Shown here one piece after another: positions 1-8,109 of a DNA stretch of 52,765 nt. The notes beneath the pieces were generated by a model. It made no database searches, was not told the origin of the DNA, and worked only from the letters and a program-made list of their open reading frames with translations. The stretch is taken from positions 1 through 52,765 of the forward strand of contig CACNYD010000001.1 in the NCBI GenBank assembly GCA_902624635.1. Reading direction: 5' to 3'. A program made the translations under genes and the position numbers. Within the stretch, counting starts at the first letter, position 1; every line of letters begins with the position of its first letter. The stretch comes from an uncultured Pelagibacteraceae bacterium (GTDB taxonomy: Bacteria; Pseudomonadota; Alphaproteobacteria; Pelagibacterales; Pelagibacteraceae).

Positions 1-403
1 CGATTGTAGCAATTATTATTCCAAATACCCCAAATAAATTTAGTTTATCTTTTAAAATTATATATTCAAAAATAGCAATTTGAATTACTTCTGTTTTACT
101 TAAGGATGTACCAACTACAAAATTTGAAAATCTAAAAAGATACAATAACGTTATTGTGAAAGTTATTTGAATAACAGACCCTAGAAAAGTATAATAAAAA
201 AAATTAGACTGATTCAAAACAATTGAAATGGTATCAAAATTTTCAAAATTAAAAAAAAACACTATTAATGCGAAAGGTAATGCAAAAGCAAACCTAACGT
301 AAGTTGAGGCAACTATTGAAAGATTTTTATTTAATTTTTTTTGTAATGATGTTCTTAGATTTTGAAAAAAAGCTGCCAAAACTGCAAAAATTGCCCAAAC
401 CAT
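1..403 (-). CDS. EamA/DMT-family transporter, N-terminal part (cut by window start)
   Basis: A minus-strand reading frame opens with ATG at 403-401 and runs without a stop to the window edge (134 codons seen). The visible part begins MVWAIFAVLAAFFQNLRTSL and contains four hydrophobic stretches separated by short Lys-rich loops. The pattern, including the SLSKTEVIQ-type segment and the following membrane helix, is that of the EamA/drug-metabolite transporter superfamily, whose full members have about ten helices and 280-300 residues. It would sit in the inner membrane and probably exports or imports a small metabolite; the substrate cannot be read from sequence. The C-terminal half lies outside the window. 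A second, unrelated-in-position EamA gene occurs at 32999-33904. Confidence 0.72.
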   Translation of the reverse strand, partial: MVWAIFAVLAAFFQNLRTSLQKKLNKNLSIVASTYVRFAFALPFALIVFFFNFENFDTISIVLNQSNFFYYTFLGSVIQITFTITLLYLFRFSNFVVGTSLSKTEVIQIAIFEYIILKDKLNLFGVFGIIIATI

Positions 404-456
404 AAAATTTCAATTAACTCAAATTTTTAAAACAAAAAAATAACTCTATTAAAAAG

Positions 457-1518
457 TTATTTATTCTCCATTAACCACAGATTATCGTTTGCTAAAAGAT
501 AAATTTTTCCACTTACAGGGTGAACTTGTATATCTCTAATTCGTCCAATTTTACCTTTAAAAATTATTTCTTCCTCAACCTCTTTAGTATTTTTAAAAAT
601 TAGTTTTCTAAGAGATTTATCCTTTAATGAGGTTATTAATGCATGCCCATTCCATTCTTTAAATTCTTTGCCATTGTATATGGTAATGGCACTTGTGGCG
701 ATTGATGGAACCCAATAATGTATCGCTTTAGTAAATCCAGGTTTCCATTTTGGACCAATTTTAGTACCAGTATAGTTGGTTCCACCCCACCCAAGTATTT
801 TCCAACCATAATTCTCACCTTTTTTAACTTCTCCAAACCAATCACCACCTTTTGCTCCATGGTTACTCATATAAATTTTTCCATCAAAAGGTGATAAAGT
901 TAATCCTTGGGGATTCCTTACACCGATTTGGTAAATTTCAGGCAACCAATTAGATTTGCCCTCATATTTGGGATTATCTTCAGGAATACTACCATTTAAA
1001 TAAATCCTTATAATACTTCCAGGATGTTTAGATGGGTCTTGTGCAATCATACCTTTGCCTCTTTCTCCTGCAGACGCAAAAAGATAGTCGTCTTTAATCG
1101 CAAGCCTTGATCCAAAATGATAACCTGAGTCTATTGGTGGATTTGCCTGAAAAATATTTTTAAAATTTAAATATTGATTATTAAATTTTGATTTTGCAAT
1201 AGATGTACTTGTTTTCCAATTTCCTCTATTTTCTGAATAAGATACATAAATATAATTATTGTAATAAAGTATATCAAGTAAACCACCTTGACCATGTTCT
1301 AGAATATTCAAATTATGTTCTAAACTAGTAATCTTTTTTGATTTGATATTAAATAATTTTATTGAGCCATTTTTTTCTGTTATGATTAAATTATTTTCAT
1401 CAACAAAAGTTGAACCCCAAGGATCCTTTAAGTTTACTAGTTTTTGAAATTCATAATTCGCGTAAGAAATATTTTGAAAAAAAACTATAAAAAAAAATAA
1501 TATGAAAATTCTTTTCAT
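457..1518 (-). CDS. Secreted PQQ-type sugar dehydrogenase-like beta-propeller (YliI/Asd family)
   Basis: The 353-residue protein starts with a signal peptide (about 1-20, ending SYA) and is predicted to be periplasmic. Family landmarks of soluble aldose sugar dehydrogenases are visible: GQGGLLDI (77-84), the HFGSRLA block (134-140) where the catalytic His lies, GVRNPQGL (199-206) and HGAKGGDWFGE followed by GENYGW (220-239), which form the PQQ and calcium site in the glucose/sorbosone dehydrogenase family. Known members oxidise aldoses to lactones with PQQ as cofactor. Length is normal for the family. No PQQ biosynthesis genes are in the window, so the cofactor would have to be made elsewhere or scavenged. 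The gene sits 5 bp downstream of the ABM gene on the same strand and is likely co-transcribed with it and the SDR gene. Confidence 0.8.
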   Translation of the reverse strand: MKRIFILFFFIVFFQNISYANYEFQKLVNLKDPWGSTFVDENNLIITEKNGSIKLFNIKSKKITSLEHNLNILEHGQGGLLDILYYNNYIYVSYSENRGNWKTSTSIAKSKFNNQYLNFKNIFQANPPIDSGYHFGSRLAIKDDYLFASAGERGKGMIAQDPSKHPGSIIRIYLNGSIPEDNPKYEGKSNWLPEIYQIGVRNPQGLTLSPFDGKIYMSNHGAKGGDWFGEVKKGENYGWKILGWGGTNYTGTKIGPKWKPGFTKAIHYWVPSIATSAITIYNGKEFKEWNGHALITSLKDKSLRKLIFKNTKEVEEEIIFKGKIGRIRDIQVHPVSGKIYLLANDNLWLMENK

Positions 1519-1523
1519 ATTAA

Positions 1524-1826
1524 TTAGAATACTACGTCAAAACCCTCAAAGTCCGGGGGGCCTAAATATAAATCCCTATGCTGAGCAGCATTTTTATGGG
1601 CAAGTCTAAAAGCTTCAGATTTTGTCCAATTTATAAAATCTTCTTTTGAATCCCATGTGCTATGAGATGAATATAAAGAATATTCTTCATTTGTATCACC
1701 TTTAATTAAGTTAAAGTTTTTGAAACCTTTTACTCCATCAAGATGTGTATCTCTATTTTTCCAAACATCTTCAAATTCTTTTTCTTTACCCAAAACAATT
1801 TTAAATCTATTCATTGCAATAAACAT
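1524..1826 (-). CDS. Antibiotic-biosynthesis-monooxygenase (ABM) domain protein
   Basis: This is a 100-residue single-domain cytosolic protein starting MFIAMNRFKI. The pattern of a short first strand, a GKEKEFEDVWKNR helix, a GFKNFNLIKG strand, a YSLYSSHSTWDSKEDFINW segment and a final SEAFRLAH helix is that of the dimeric alpha+beta barrel ABM/HmoA-like fold. Family members include cofactor-free oxygenases and haem-degrading enzymes, but many have no known role. I see no basis here for choosing between them. The gene lies 6 bp from the SDR gene upstream and 5 bp from the beta-propeller gene downstream, so the three probably form one transcript. Confidence 0.7.
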   Translation of the reverse strand: MFIAMNRFKIVLGKEKEFEDVWKNRDTHLDGVKGFKNFNLIKGDTNEEYSLYSSHSTWDSKEDFINWTKSEAFRLAHKNAAQHRDLYLGPPDFEGFDVVF

Positions 1827-1832
1827 AATTTC

Positions 1833-2543
1833 CTAAGATAATTTCGATCTCCCTCCGTCCACAGCTATAATCTGTCCAGTAACCCAAGAGCTATCATCTG
1901 AGATAAGAAATCTAGCCAAAGAAGCAGAATCTTTCCCCTCTCCTAATCTTTTTAGGGGATGAGCTTTAGCAATTCCCTCTGCGAGAGCTTTATTTTTCAA
2001 CATAGGCTCGGCGATTTTAGAATTTGTTAAACTCGGTGCAATACAATTTACTCTGATATGTGGAGCGAATTCAGCAGCTAAAGAAACCGTCAATCCTTCA
2101 ACAGCGGCTTTTGCAGATGCAATTATTGCATGATTTGTAAAACCTCTTTGCGCAGCAACTGTAGAAAATAAAACTACTGAACCTTTATTCTTTTTTAAAC
2201 TATCTTGATAGCCTTTTATAATCTCGACTGCTGAATAAAGATTTAATTTCATACACTTATTAAAATCTTGTTCACTTACCATTCTTAAAGGTTTTAAATC
2301 AATTGAACCCACACAATAAGCAAAACCTTTTATGTCTGAAATATCATTTTTAACTTTCTCAATAAATCCATCTTGTAAAACGTCAGCTATTGTGAAATTA
2401 CAACCTAATCTTTCAGAAATATTTTTAGTATCACTTTCATTTCTACCGACTAAATGAACTGAATTTCCTGAATTTACTAATTGTTCAGCTAAACTAGATC
2501 CGATTGATCCTGTCGCACCAAAAATAAGATATTTTTCTGACAT
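1833..2543 (-). CDS. SDR-family protein lacking the catalytic tyrosine
   Basis: The 236-residue protein has a classical short-chain dehydrogenase fold. A Rossmann GATGSIG motif lies at 9-15, a catalytic-type Ser at 127 in LFSTVAA, an AEFAPHIRVNCIAP segment and a C-terminal WVTGQIIAVDGG motif. The YxxxK signature is altered: Lys145 is present in IIASAKAAVEG, but the position four before it is Ile141 instead of Tyr. In characterised SDR enzymes that Tyr is the acid/base, so ordinary reductase activity is doubtful. It is divergent from the photolyase gene with only 27 bp between the two ATGs, and it heads a likely three-gene operon with the ABM and beta-propeller genes. Confidence 0.83.
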   Translation of the reverse strand: MSEKYLIFGATGSIGSSLAEQLVNSGNSVHLVGRNESDTKNISERLGCNFTIADVLQDGFIEKVKNDISDIKGFAYCVGSIDLKPLRMVSEQDFNKCMKLNLYSAVEIIKGYQDSLKKNKGSVVLFSTVAAQRGFTNHAIIASAKAAVEGLTVSLAAEFAPHIRVNCIAPSLTNSKIAEPMLKNKALAEGIAKAHPLKRLGEGKDSASLARFLISDDSSWVTGQIIAVDGGRSKLS

Positions 2544-2570
2544 AAAAAATTTAATTAGTTATATTTAATT

Positions 2571-4061
2571 ATGAAGTTATTTTTTATACTGGGTAATCAA
2601 TTATTTCCATCAAAATACTTGGACCGCTTCAAAAAAGACCACCTATTTTTTATGGCAGAAGATTATCAATTATGTACTTATGAAAAACATCATAAAAATA
2701 AAATCCTTCTCTTTTTATCATCAATGCGTTCACATGCAGAAACCCTTAAAAAGGATAAGTTTAAATTAGAGTATTTTAAAATTGAGGATAAGGAATTTAA
2801 AGATGACTATTTAAAGAAATTAAAAAAAATAATTAATTCGAAAAAAATAAAAGAGATTTCTAGTTTTGAAGTTGAGGATAAATTTTTTGAAAAAAAAATT
2901 GATCAATTCATTAAAAAAGAAAAAATTAAATGGAACATTGTTCAAACTCCAATGTTTTTAAACTCCAGAAATGAATTTAAACAATATCTGTCTAAATCAA
3001 AAAAACCTTTCATGGCAACTTTTTATAAGGAAGTGAGAAAAAAATCTGGAATATTGATGGGTTCCGATGGAAATCCTATTGGAGGTAAATGGAGTTTTGA
3101 TGAGGATAATAGAAATAAGTTACCCAAAAATATCTCTATTCCAAAATTTCCAAAAATAAATGAAACTAATCATACTAAAAAATTAAAACCTATTATTGAA
3201 AAACTATTTAAAGATCATCCAGGAACAACTAAAAATTTCTGGCTTGCTACAGAATATAATGATGTGGTCAAATTATTAAATTTTTTCATTAAAGAAAAAT
3301 CTAACTTATTTGGTGATTATGAAGATGCAGTTGATCAAAAAGATAATATTTTATTTCACAGTGCTTTAAGTCCTTATATTAACTTAGGTTTAATCACACC
3401 TGAATTTATTATCAAAAAAGTTTTAGATTTCCATAAAAGTAAAAAAATTAGAATAAATTCTCTAGAAGGTTATGTGCGTCAGGTTATTGGATGGAGAGAG
3501 TTTATGAGAGGAATTTATCAAAGTTACTCAAATGAAATGGAAACTGGAAATTTTTTTAAACAAAATCGTAAAATGAAAAAGTCATGGTATGAAGGTACAA
3601 CTGGTTTACCTCCACTAGATTATGCAATTAAAAATGCTTTAAACCATGGATGGTCTCATCACATTGAAAGATTAATGATTTTATCTAACATCATGAATCT
3701 TTGCGAAATAAAACCTACCATTGTTTACAAATGGTTTATGGAAATGTTTGTAGACTCCTCTGATTGGGTAATGGTGCCTAATGTTTATGGTATGGGATTA
3801 TTTAGTGATGGAGGAATATTTGCTACGAAACCATATATTTGCGGATCAAGTTATTTTATGAAAATGATGGATTTTAAAAAAGGTGATTGGTGCAACATAA
3901 TGGATGGGTTGTATTGGAGATTTATTGACCGAAATAGAAACTTTTTTTTGAAAAATCCAAGGCTATCCATGATGGTAAGAATTTTTGATAAAATGAAAAA
4001 AGAGAGAAAAAAAATTATATTAGCAGAAGCTGATAAGTTTATTACACAGAATACATTTTGA
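2571..4061 (+). CDS. Cryptochrome/photolyase (PhrB/FeS-BCP-related branch)
   Basis: The 496-residue protein has the N-terminal DUF523/deoxyribodipyrimidine-photolyase-related domain (FILGNQLF onward) and a C-terminal FAD-binding domain. That domain shows EGYVRQVIGWREFMRGIY (299-316), HHIERLMILSN (363-373), the DWVMVPNVYGM segment (398-408) and GLYWRFIDRN (446-455). This is the layout of prokaryotic (6-4) photolyases that normally bind a 4Fe-4S cluster through four Cys. Here only Cys441 appears to align with a ligand; the PhrB ligand positions equivalent to C350, C438 and C441 are Pro, Lys and a deleted or charged stretch (see findings). It would use light and FADH- to repair UV lesions or act as a photoreceptor. 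It is convergent with the glycosyltransferase at 4067. Confidence 0.85.
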   Translation: MKLFFILGNQLFPSKYLDRFKKDHLFFMAEDYQLCTYEKHHKNKILLFLSSMRSHAETLKKDKFKLEYFKIEDKEFKDDYLKKLKKIINSKKIKEISSFEVEDKFFEKKIDQFIKKEKIKWNIVQTPMFLNSRNEFKQYLSKSKKPFMATFYKEVRKKSGILMGSDGNPIGGKWSFDEDNRNKLPKNISIPKFPKINETNHTKKLKPIIEKLFKDHPGTTKNFWLATEYNDVVKLLNFFIKEKSNLFGDYEDAVDQKDNILFHSALSPYINLGLITPEFIIKKVLDFHKSKKIRINSLEGYVRQVIGWREFMRGIYQSYSNEMETGNFFKQNRKMKKSWYEGTTGLPPLDYAIKNALNHGWSHHIERLMILSNIMNLCEIKPTIVYKWFMEMFVDSSDWVMVPNVYGMGLFSDGGIFATKPYICGSSYFMKMMDFKKGDWCNIMDGLYWRFIDRNRNFFLKNPRLSMMVRIFDKMKKERKKIILAEADKFITQNTF

Positions 4062-4066
4062 TAATA

Positions 4067-4774
4067 TTATTTTTTAAAGATATAGATCAAAAGATTTATT
4101 AAAGTTCTTAATATTTCTAATTTAGGAATTTTTGAAATACCTTTTTCCCTATCTGCAAAAGTGATAGGTATCTCTTTGATATTGAAATTTCTCTTATCAA
4201 TTTCAAATACAGTGCCCATAAAAAAACTATAACCACTTTCTTTCACATGATTAAGATGAAATCCTTTTAGTTTATTTATATTAAAACCTCTATAGGATGT
4301 GGTAAATTCATTACAGTCAATTTTTGAGAAAAATTTAATTACCAGATTTCCTAATTTGCTCATTAAGAGTCTTGAGCCTGTCATTAAACATTTTCCACCT
4401 TTAATATATCTTGACCCGATTACAAATGAACTTTTTTCAAGATTTTGAGTAAAATTTATTAATTCCTTTGGATCATGAGATAGATCTGCATCCATAGTAA
4501 TCAGATAATTAAATTTTTGTTCGACCGCAAATTCATAGGCTAGTTTATGAGCTGTATCTAATCCCATTTTTTTTTCTCTAACAATTAGGTTAATTTGGTT
4601 TATCTCTTTTTTTAATTCTATTATTTTTTGTTGTGTTTTGTCGGGTGAATTGTCGTCAATAATTAATATTGAGGATGATGGTAGGCACTTTTTTATACCC
4701 TTTATGAGTTTCTCAATATTTTCAGCTTCATTATAACATGCCGTAAAAATTAATATTTCTTTTTCATCAATCAT
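4067..4774 (-). CDS. Family 2 glycosyltransferase, polyprenol-phosphate mannosyltransferase-like
   Basis: This is a 235-residue cytosolic GT-A protein. It shows the N-terminal TACYNEAENI motif (11-20), LIIDDNSPD (37-45), TMDADLSHDP (93-102) with the metal-binding DxD-type site, and the GSRY motif near 140. These are the hallmarks of DPM1-like enzymes that transfer a hexose from a nucleotide sugar to a polyprenol phosphate carrier. Length is that of the short DPM1 class with no C-terminal membrane helices, although the last residues (LINLLIYIF) are hydrophobic. It is divergent from the polytopic membrane protein at 4820, a natural candidate for an acceptor or sugar-transferring partner. The sugar is not predictable. 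Confidence 0.82.
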   Translation of the reverse strand: MIDEKEILIFTACYNEAENIEKLIKGIKKCLPSSSILIIDDNSPDKTQQKIIELKKEINQINLIVREKKMGLDTAHKLAYEFAVEQKFNYLITMDADLSHDPKELINFTQNLEKSSFVIGSRYIKGGKCLMTGSRLLMSKLGNLVIKFFSKIDCNEFTTSYRGFNINKLKGFHLNHVKESGYSFFMGTVFEIDKRNFNIKEIPITFADREKGISKIPKLEILRTLINLLIYIFKK

Positions 4775-4819
4775 TTGTTATTGGATCTAATAGTGTATTT
4801 AAGATTAAGATATAAATAA

Positions 4820-6016
4820 ATGGAAAAAAAACTTAACAAATATCTGTTTTTTTATCTGACTGTTTTGTTAGGTTTTTCATATTTTTTTTTATCTATAAAG
4901 TATCAAGTTGGAAATGACTCAACAATCTCTGAATGGCTAATAAATTATGAGGGAGGGTTCACTAAGAGAGGTATTATAGGTCAATCAGCAATTGAATTTT
5001 CAAGATTTTTTAATTCAGAATTAAGATGGACAATATTTTTAATGCAGTGCTTCACATATTCATTGTATTTTTTTCTTTTATATAATTTCTTAAAAAATTT
5101 AAAATATGAAAGAGTTGTTATTTTATCTATTTTTACCCCAATATTTATTTTGTATCCAATTGCTGAAATTGAGGTATTAGCTCGTAAGGAAATTATTGTA
5201 TTTTCATTCTTTATAATTTACTCATTCGTGCCAAGGGTAAACCAATTTAAAAAAATCGCTTTTGTTATTTTTACTGTTTTTAGTGTTTTAGTTTGGGAAC
5301 CAATTATATTTTTTTTCCCAATAATTTTAGTTTTTGAAATTATTGATAACAAAATCGAAAAAATTGATTTGAATTTTGCGAGAATACTATTTTCTTTTTT
5401 ACCAAGTGTAATAATTGCGATTATTTTTATATTAGATCCTTTAACAAAAGAGGAACATAGATTAATGGGATCGACATTATTAAATGAGTTTGGAGAAAAA
5501 TGTTATATGTCTTGTGCTTTACTTGGATCAAAATCTACAATTTTACAACAATTTGAGGGCAACTTTGGAAAATATTCATTTGAAGTATTTTTAAGATATT
5601 TTTTAATTATATTAATAGGCTTTTTTCCACTATTTACATTGATTAGAAATTCTTATTTAAAAAATAATAATTTATTATTTGTAAAATATTTTAAAAATCC
5701 ACTAAACTTATTTTTAATCTGTTTGTCACCAGTGCCTGTACTTTTTGCTATGGCATACGATTGGGGTCGATGGGTTAACATAACCTATGTAATTCTAGCA
5801 TTGATTTATTTTAAATTATTAATAGATAATCAATTCTTATTAAATTTTGAAAAATTAAATAATTGTTTATTTTACAAAATAAAAGGTAAATTCTTTATAT
5901 TTTTTTTTGTTATATTTTGTTTTGGATGGAATCCCAAAACAGTAATTACAGGTGATGTAGCTTCTTTTCCAGGATATAGAGTCCCATATAAAGTATTTAA
6001 AATCTTATCAAATTGA
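4820..6016 (+). CDS. Polytopic inner-membrane protein, possibly glycan related
   Basis: I do not recognise a named family. The 398-residue protein has about nine or ten hydrophobic helices and a conserved-looking NYEGGFTKRGIIG segment near residues 43-55, reminiscent of the EGGxxRRGLxG motif seen in membrane proteins of polysaccharide clusters. A short polar insert holding two Cys (CYMSC, about residues 228-232) lies between helices. Position next to a divergently read DPM1-like glycosyltransferase suggests a role in transferring or polymerising a lipid-linked sugar, which is inference. Its stop TGA overlaps the TTG start of the DUF2256 gene, so translational coupling is likely. Confidence 0.6.
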   Translation: MEKKLNKYLFFYLTVLLGFSYFFLSIKYQVGNDSTISEWLINYEGGFTKRGIIGQSAIEFSRFFNSELRWTIFLMQCFTYSLYFFLLYNFLKNLKYERVVILSIFTPIFILYPIAEIEVLARKEIIVFSFFIIYSFVPRVNQFKKIAFVIFTVFSVLVWEPIIFFFPIILVFEIIDNKIEKIDLNFARILFSFLPSVIIAIIFILDPLTKEEHRLMGSTLLNEFGEKCYMSCALLGSKSTILQQFEGNFGKYSFEVFLRYFLIILIGFFPLFTLIRNSYLKNNNLLFVKYFKNPLNLFLICLSPVPVLFAMAYDWGRWVNITYVILALIYFKLLIDNQFLLNFEKLNNCLFYKIKGKFFIFFFVIFCFGWNPKTVITGDVASFPGYRVPYKVFKILSN

Positions 6017-6144
6017 CAAAAAAAAACCTTCCCTCAAAAATTTGTCCAGCTTGTAAAAGACCCTTTATTTGGCGAAGAAAATGGAAGTTAAATTGGGAAA
6101 AAGTTAAATATTGCTCCAAGAGATGTTCTAGCAAAAAAATATGA
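6013..6144 (+). CDS. DUF2256 zinc-ribbon-like small protein
   Basis: This is a 43-residue protein with a TTG start at 6013. Four Cys form two pairs: KICPAC (11, 14) and KYCSKRC (34, 38), separated by the conserved PFIWRRKW-LNWEKV core. That is the full DUF2256 signature, so I am confident of the family despite the small size and non-ATG start. The spacing suggests a bound zinc. The function is unknown, but DUF2256 genes are often found near cryptochrome/photolyase genes, as here (photolyase at 2571). Both ends overlap neighbours: TTGA with the membrane protein and ATGA with the DUF4174-like gene. Confidence 0.86.
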   Translation: MTKKNLPSKICPACKRPFIWRRKWKLNWEKVKYCSKRCSSKKI

Positions 6145-6674
6145 GTTTAGGAAAATATAAATGGAAAAGTAGAATCTTACTTGTTTCTACTCCAAATTAT
6201 AAAGATAGAATTTATTTAGAGGCGAAAAAAATCTATCAAGACAAAATAAAAGATTTTCATAAAAGATATGTAAAGTTAATTTGTAAAATTAATAAGAGGG
6301 AAAAATCTTCGGTTAATCTAATTGGTTTCGATGGAAAATCTAAAAAAATGATGAATAAACTCAATTATAAAATAGTGTTTAGAATCATAGACAAAATGCC
6401 ACTAAGTAAAAAATCTAAACCTCTAAATTTATCGCTTTATTCAGATTATAATCCTAAAACTACTACTCAAGGGTTAGGATTTAAAAACAAGGAAAAAGCT
6501 CTTTACACAATTAAAACTATTAAAAAACGTTCAATTAAGTATCAGGTAAATGTCATCGCGACCATGATGGGTAGGGCAAAGAACCATCCTAATAAAACTG
6601 GGAATATGAGGGATGCTATAAAGATATTTGATGATTGGATGAAAAAATATAAAAGTAAAAAAAATGAAAATTAA
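6141..6674 (+). CDS. DUF4174-like domain protein with unassigned C-terminal domain
   Basis: The 177-residue protein has no signal peptide or membrane helix. Residues about 3-92 resemble DUF4174: a YKWKSRILLVSTP opening, a VNLIGFDGKSKKM core (family form LIGKDGGVK) and a closing FRIIDKMPLSK (family form LIDAMPMRR). The last 80 or so residues, from about KPLNLSLYSDYNP to DDWMKKYK, form a second, basic segment that I cannot assign. The DUF4174 function is unknown. ATG at 6141 overlaps the DUF2256 stop, and the 3' end overlaps the next gene by 11 bp, so the three are probably one translationally coupled unit. Confidence 0.6.
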   Translation: MSLGKYKWKSRILLVSTPNYKDRIYLEAKKIYQDKIKDFHKRYVKLICKINKREKSSVNLIGFDGKSKKMMNKLNYKIVFRIIDKMPLSKKSKPLNLSLYSDYNPKTTTQGLGFKNKEKALYTIKTIKKRSIKYQVNVIATMMGRAKNHPNKTGNMRDAIKIFDDWMKKYKSKKNEN

Positions 6675-8109
6675 GATAAATAAATATTTAAAAAAAATAT
6701 TAGTTTTATTTTTTCTATTTACCCCAAATGCTCTGTATGCTGATTTTTTTGAGGATATTACAAACCAAATTGTTGATAATCCCAAAAGACTTAGTTATGG
6801 AGTTTCAGTAACCGACGTAAACCAAGATGGAAATTTTGATTTTGTAGTCACAGGTTTTGGTTATCTTAATCTCGCTTTATCTTACAAAGACGGAAAATTA
6901 ATTAATATTGTAAATCAAAAAAAGTTTACAGATGAGTTTAGAAGAACAATTGGTGTAGCAGCATGTGATATAGATAAAGATGGATACGAAGAAATATATT
7001 TTCTTAACACTGATACTTATAGTGGTACAAAAAAATATTCAGATAGATTTATAGATTTAGAAAAAGATGAATATATAGATTTATTTGAAATTGAAAAAAA
7101 CCAGAGGGACCTTAATTTAACTGCTGGCAGGTCAGTTGTTTGTGTGGATAGAAAAGGCGATGGAAATTACGGGGTTTATGTTGCTAATTATGGAGGACCA
7201 ACAAGGTTTTATGAATATACTGATGACATAATAGTAGATAAATCTGAACAACTTAATCTTGCAAAGATTACCGGTGGTCGAGCAGTCGTTGCTGGACATA
7301 TTATTTCTAATAAGATTGATGTGTTCGCCGCTAATGAGAGAGGAGCAAATTTTTTATATAAAAATAATGATGGTAAATTCTTAGATGTTGCGAATGAATA
7401 TAGAGTACAAGACATTCTTCAAAATGGTAGAGGAACTGCTTTAACTGATATTTATTATAGAGGACGATTGGATATTTTAAATGGAAATTGGGGAGGATTT
7501 CACAGAGCTTATGTACTTAAGGGTAATATTTTCGAAGATATAGCCAAACCACCTTTTGATGAGCCATCGAGAATAAGAACCGTCATTTCAGCTGATTTTG
7601 ATAATGATGGTTACGACGAAGTATTCATGAATAATATCGGTGAACCAAACAAACTTTTTAAAATTTTAGATAATGGTTTTATAGAGCAAATACCATTAGA
7701 GGTTGGCTTAGAGCCAAATGGATACGGAACTGGCGCAGCAGTTGCTGATATAGATAATGACGGTGTGCTAGAGTTGTTAGTTTCTCATGGGGAAAGTTTT
7801 GATCAGCCATTGTCGTTGTATAAAGCAAAAGTAAACCCAAAAAATAAATATTTAAGAATTAAACCTTTAAATAAATATGGTGCACCTGCAAGAGGAGCAA
7901 CAGTTACATTAATTTCAAATTTAAGAAAACATTCTAAAACAATTGACTCTGGATCTGGTTATCTTTGCCAAATGGAACCAGTGGCTCATTTTGGAATTAG
8001 AAAAAATGAAAAAAATATAAAAGTTCAAGTTAAGTGGACAAATGGTAAAACAGAAACAATTTCTGTTAAAAAATTAAATAAAACAATTACCTTGAATCAA
8101 TCAAACTAA
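6664..8109 (+). CDS. Secreted FG-GAP/ASPIC-UnbV (CRTAC1-like) beta-propeller protein
   Basis: The 481-residue protein starts with a signal peptide (about 1-27, ending LYAD). It carries repeated FG-GAP-type calcium-binding motifs of the DxNxDGxxD kind: DVNQDGNFD (about 51-59), DIDKDGYEE, DFDNDGYDE and DIDNDGVLE, giving a likely seven-bladed propeller. The C-terminal region RGATVTLIS...GSGYLCQMEPVAHFGI...VKVQVKWTNG-type sequence is an ASPIC/UnbV domain. Such proteins are extracytoplasmic and usually presumed to bind carbohydrate or protein; no enzyme activity is evident. The gene overlaps the upstream DUF4174-like gene by 11 bp and the convergent fasciclin gene by 4 bp. Confidence 0.82.
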   Translation: MKIKINKYLKKILVLFFLFTPNALYADFFEDITNQIVDNPKRLSYGVSVTDVNQDGNFDFVVTGFGYLNLALSYKDGKLINIVNQKKFTDEFRRTIGVAACDIDKDGYEEIYFLNTDTYSGTKKYSDRFIDLEKDEYIDLFEIEKNQRDLNLTAGRSVVCVDRKGDGNYGVYVANYGGPTRFYEYTDDIIVDKSEQLNLAKITGGRAVVAGHIISNKIDVFAANERGANFLYKNNDGKFLDVANEYRVQDILQNGRGTALTDIYYRGRLDILNGNWGGFHRAYVLKGNIFEDIAKPPFDEPSRIRTVISADFDNDGYDEVFMNNIGEPNKLFKILDNGFIEQIPLEVGLEPNGYGTGAAVADIDNDGVLELLVSHGESFDQPLSLYKAKVNPKNKYLRIKPLNKYGAPARGATVTLISNLRKHSKTIDSGSGYLCQMEPVAHFGIRKNEKNIKVQVKWTNGKTETISVKKLNKTITLNQSN

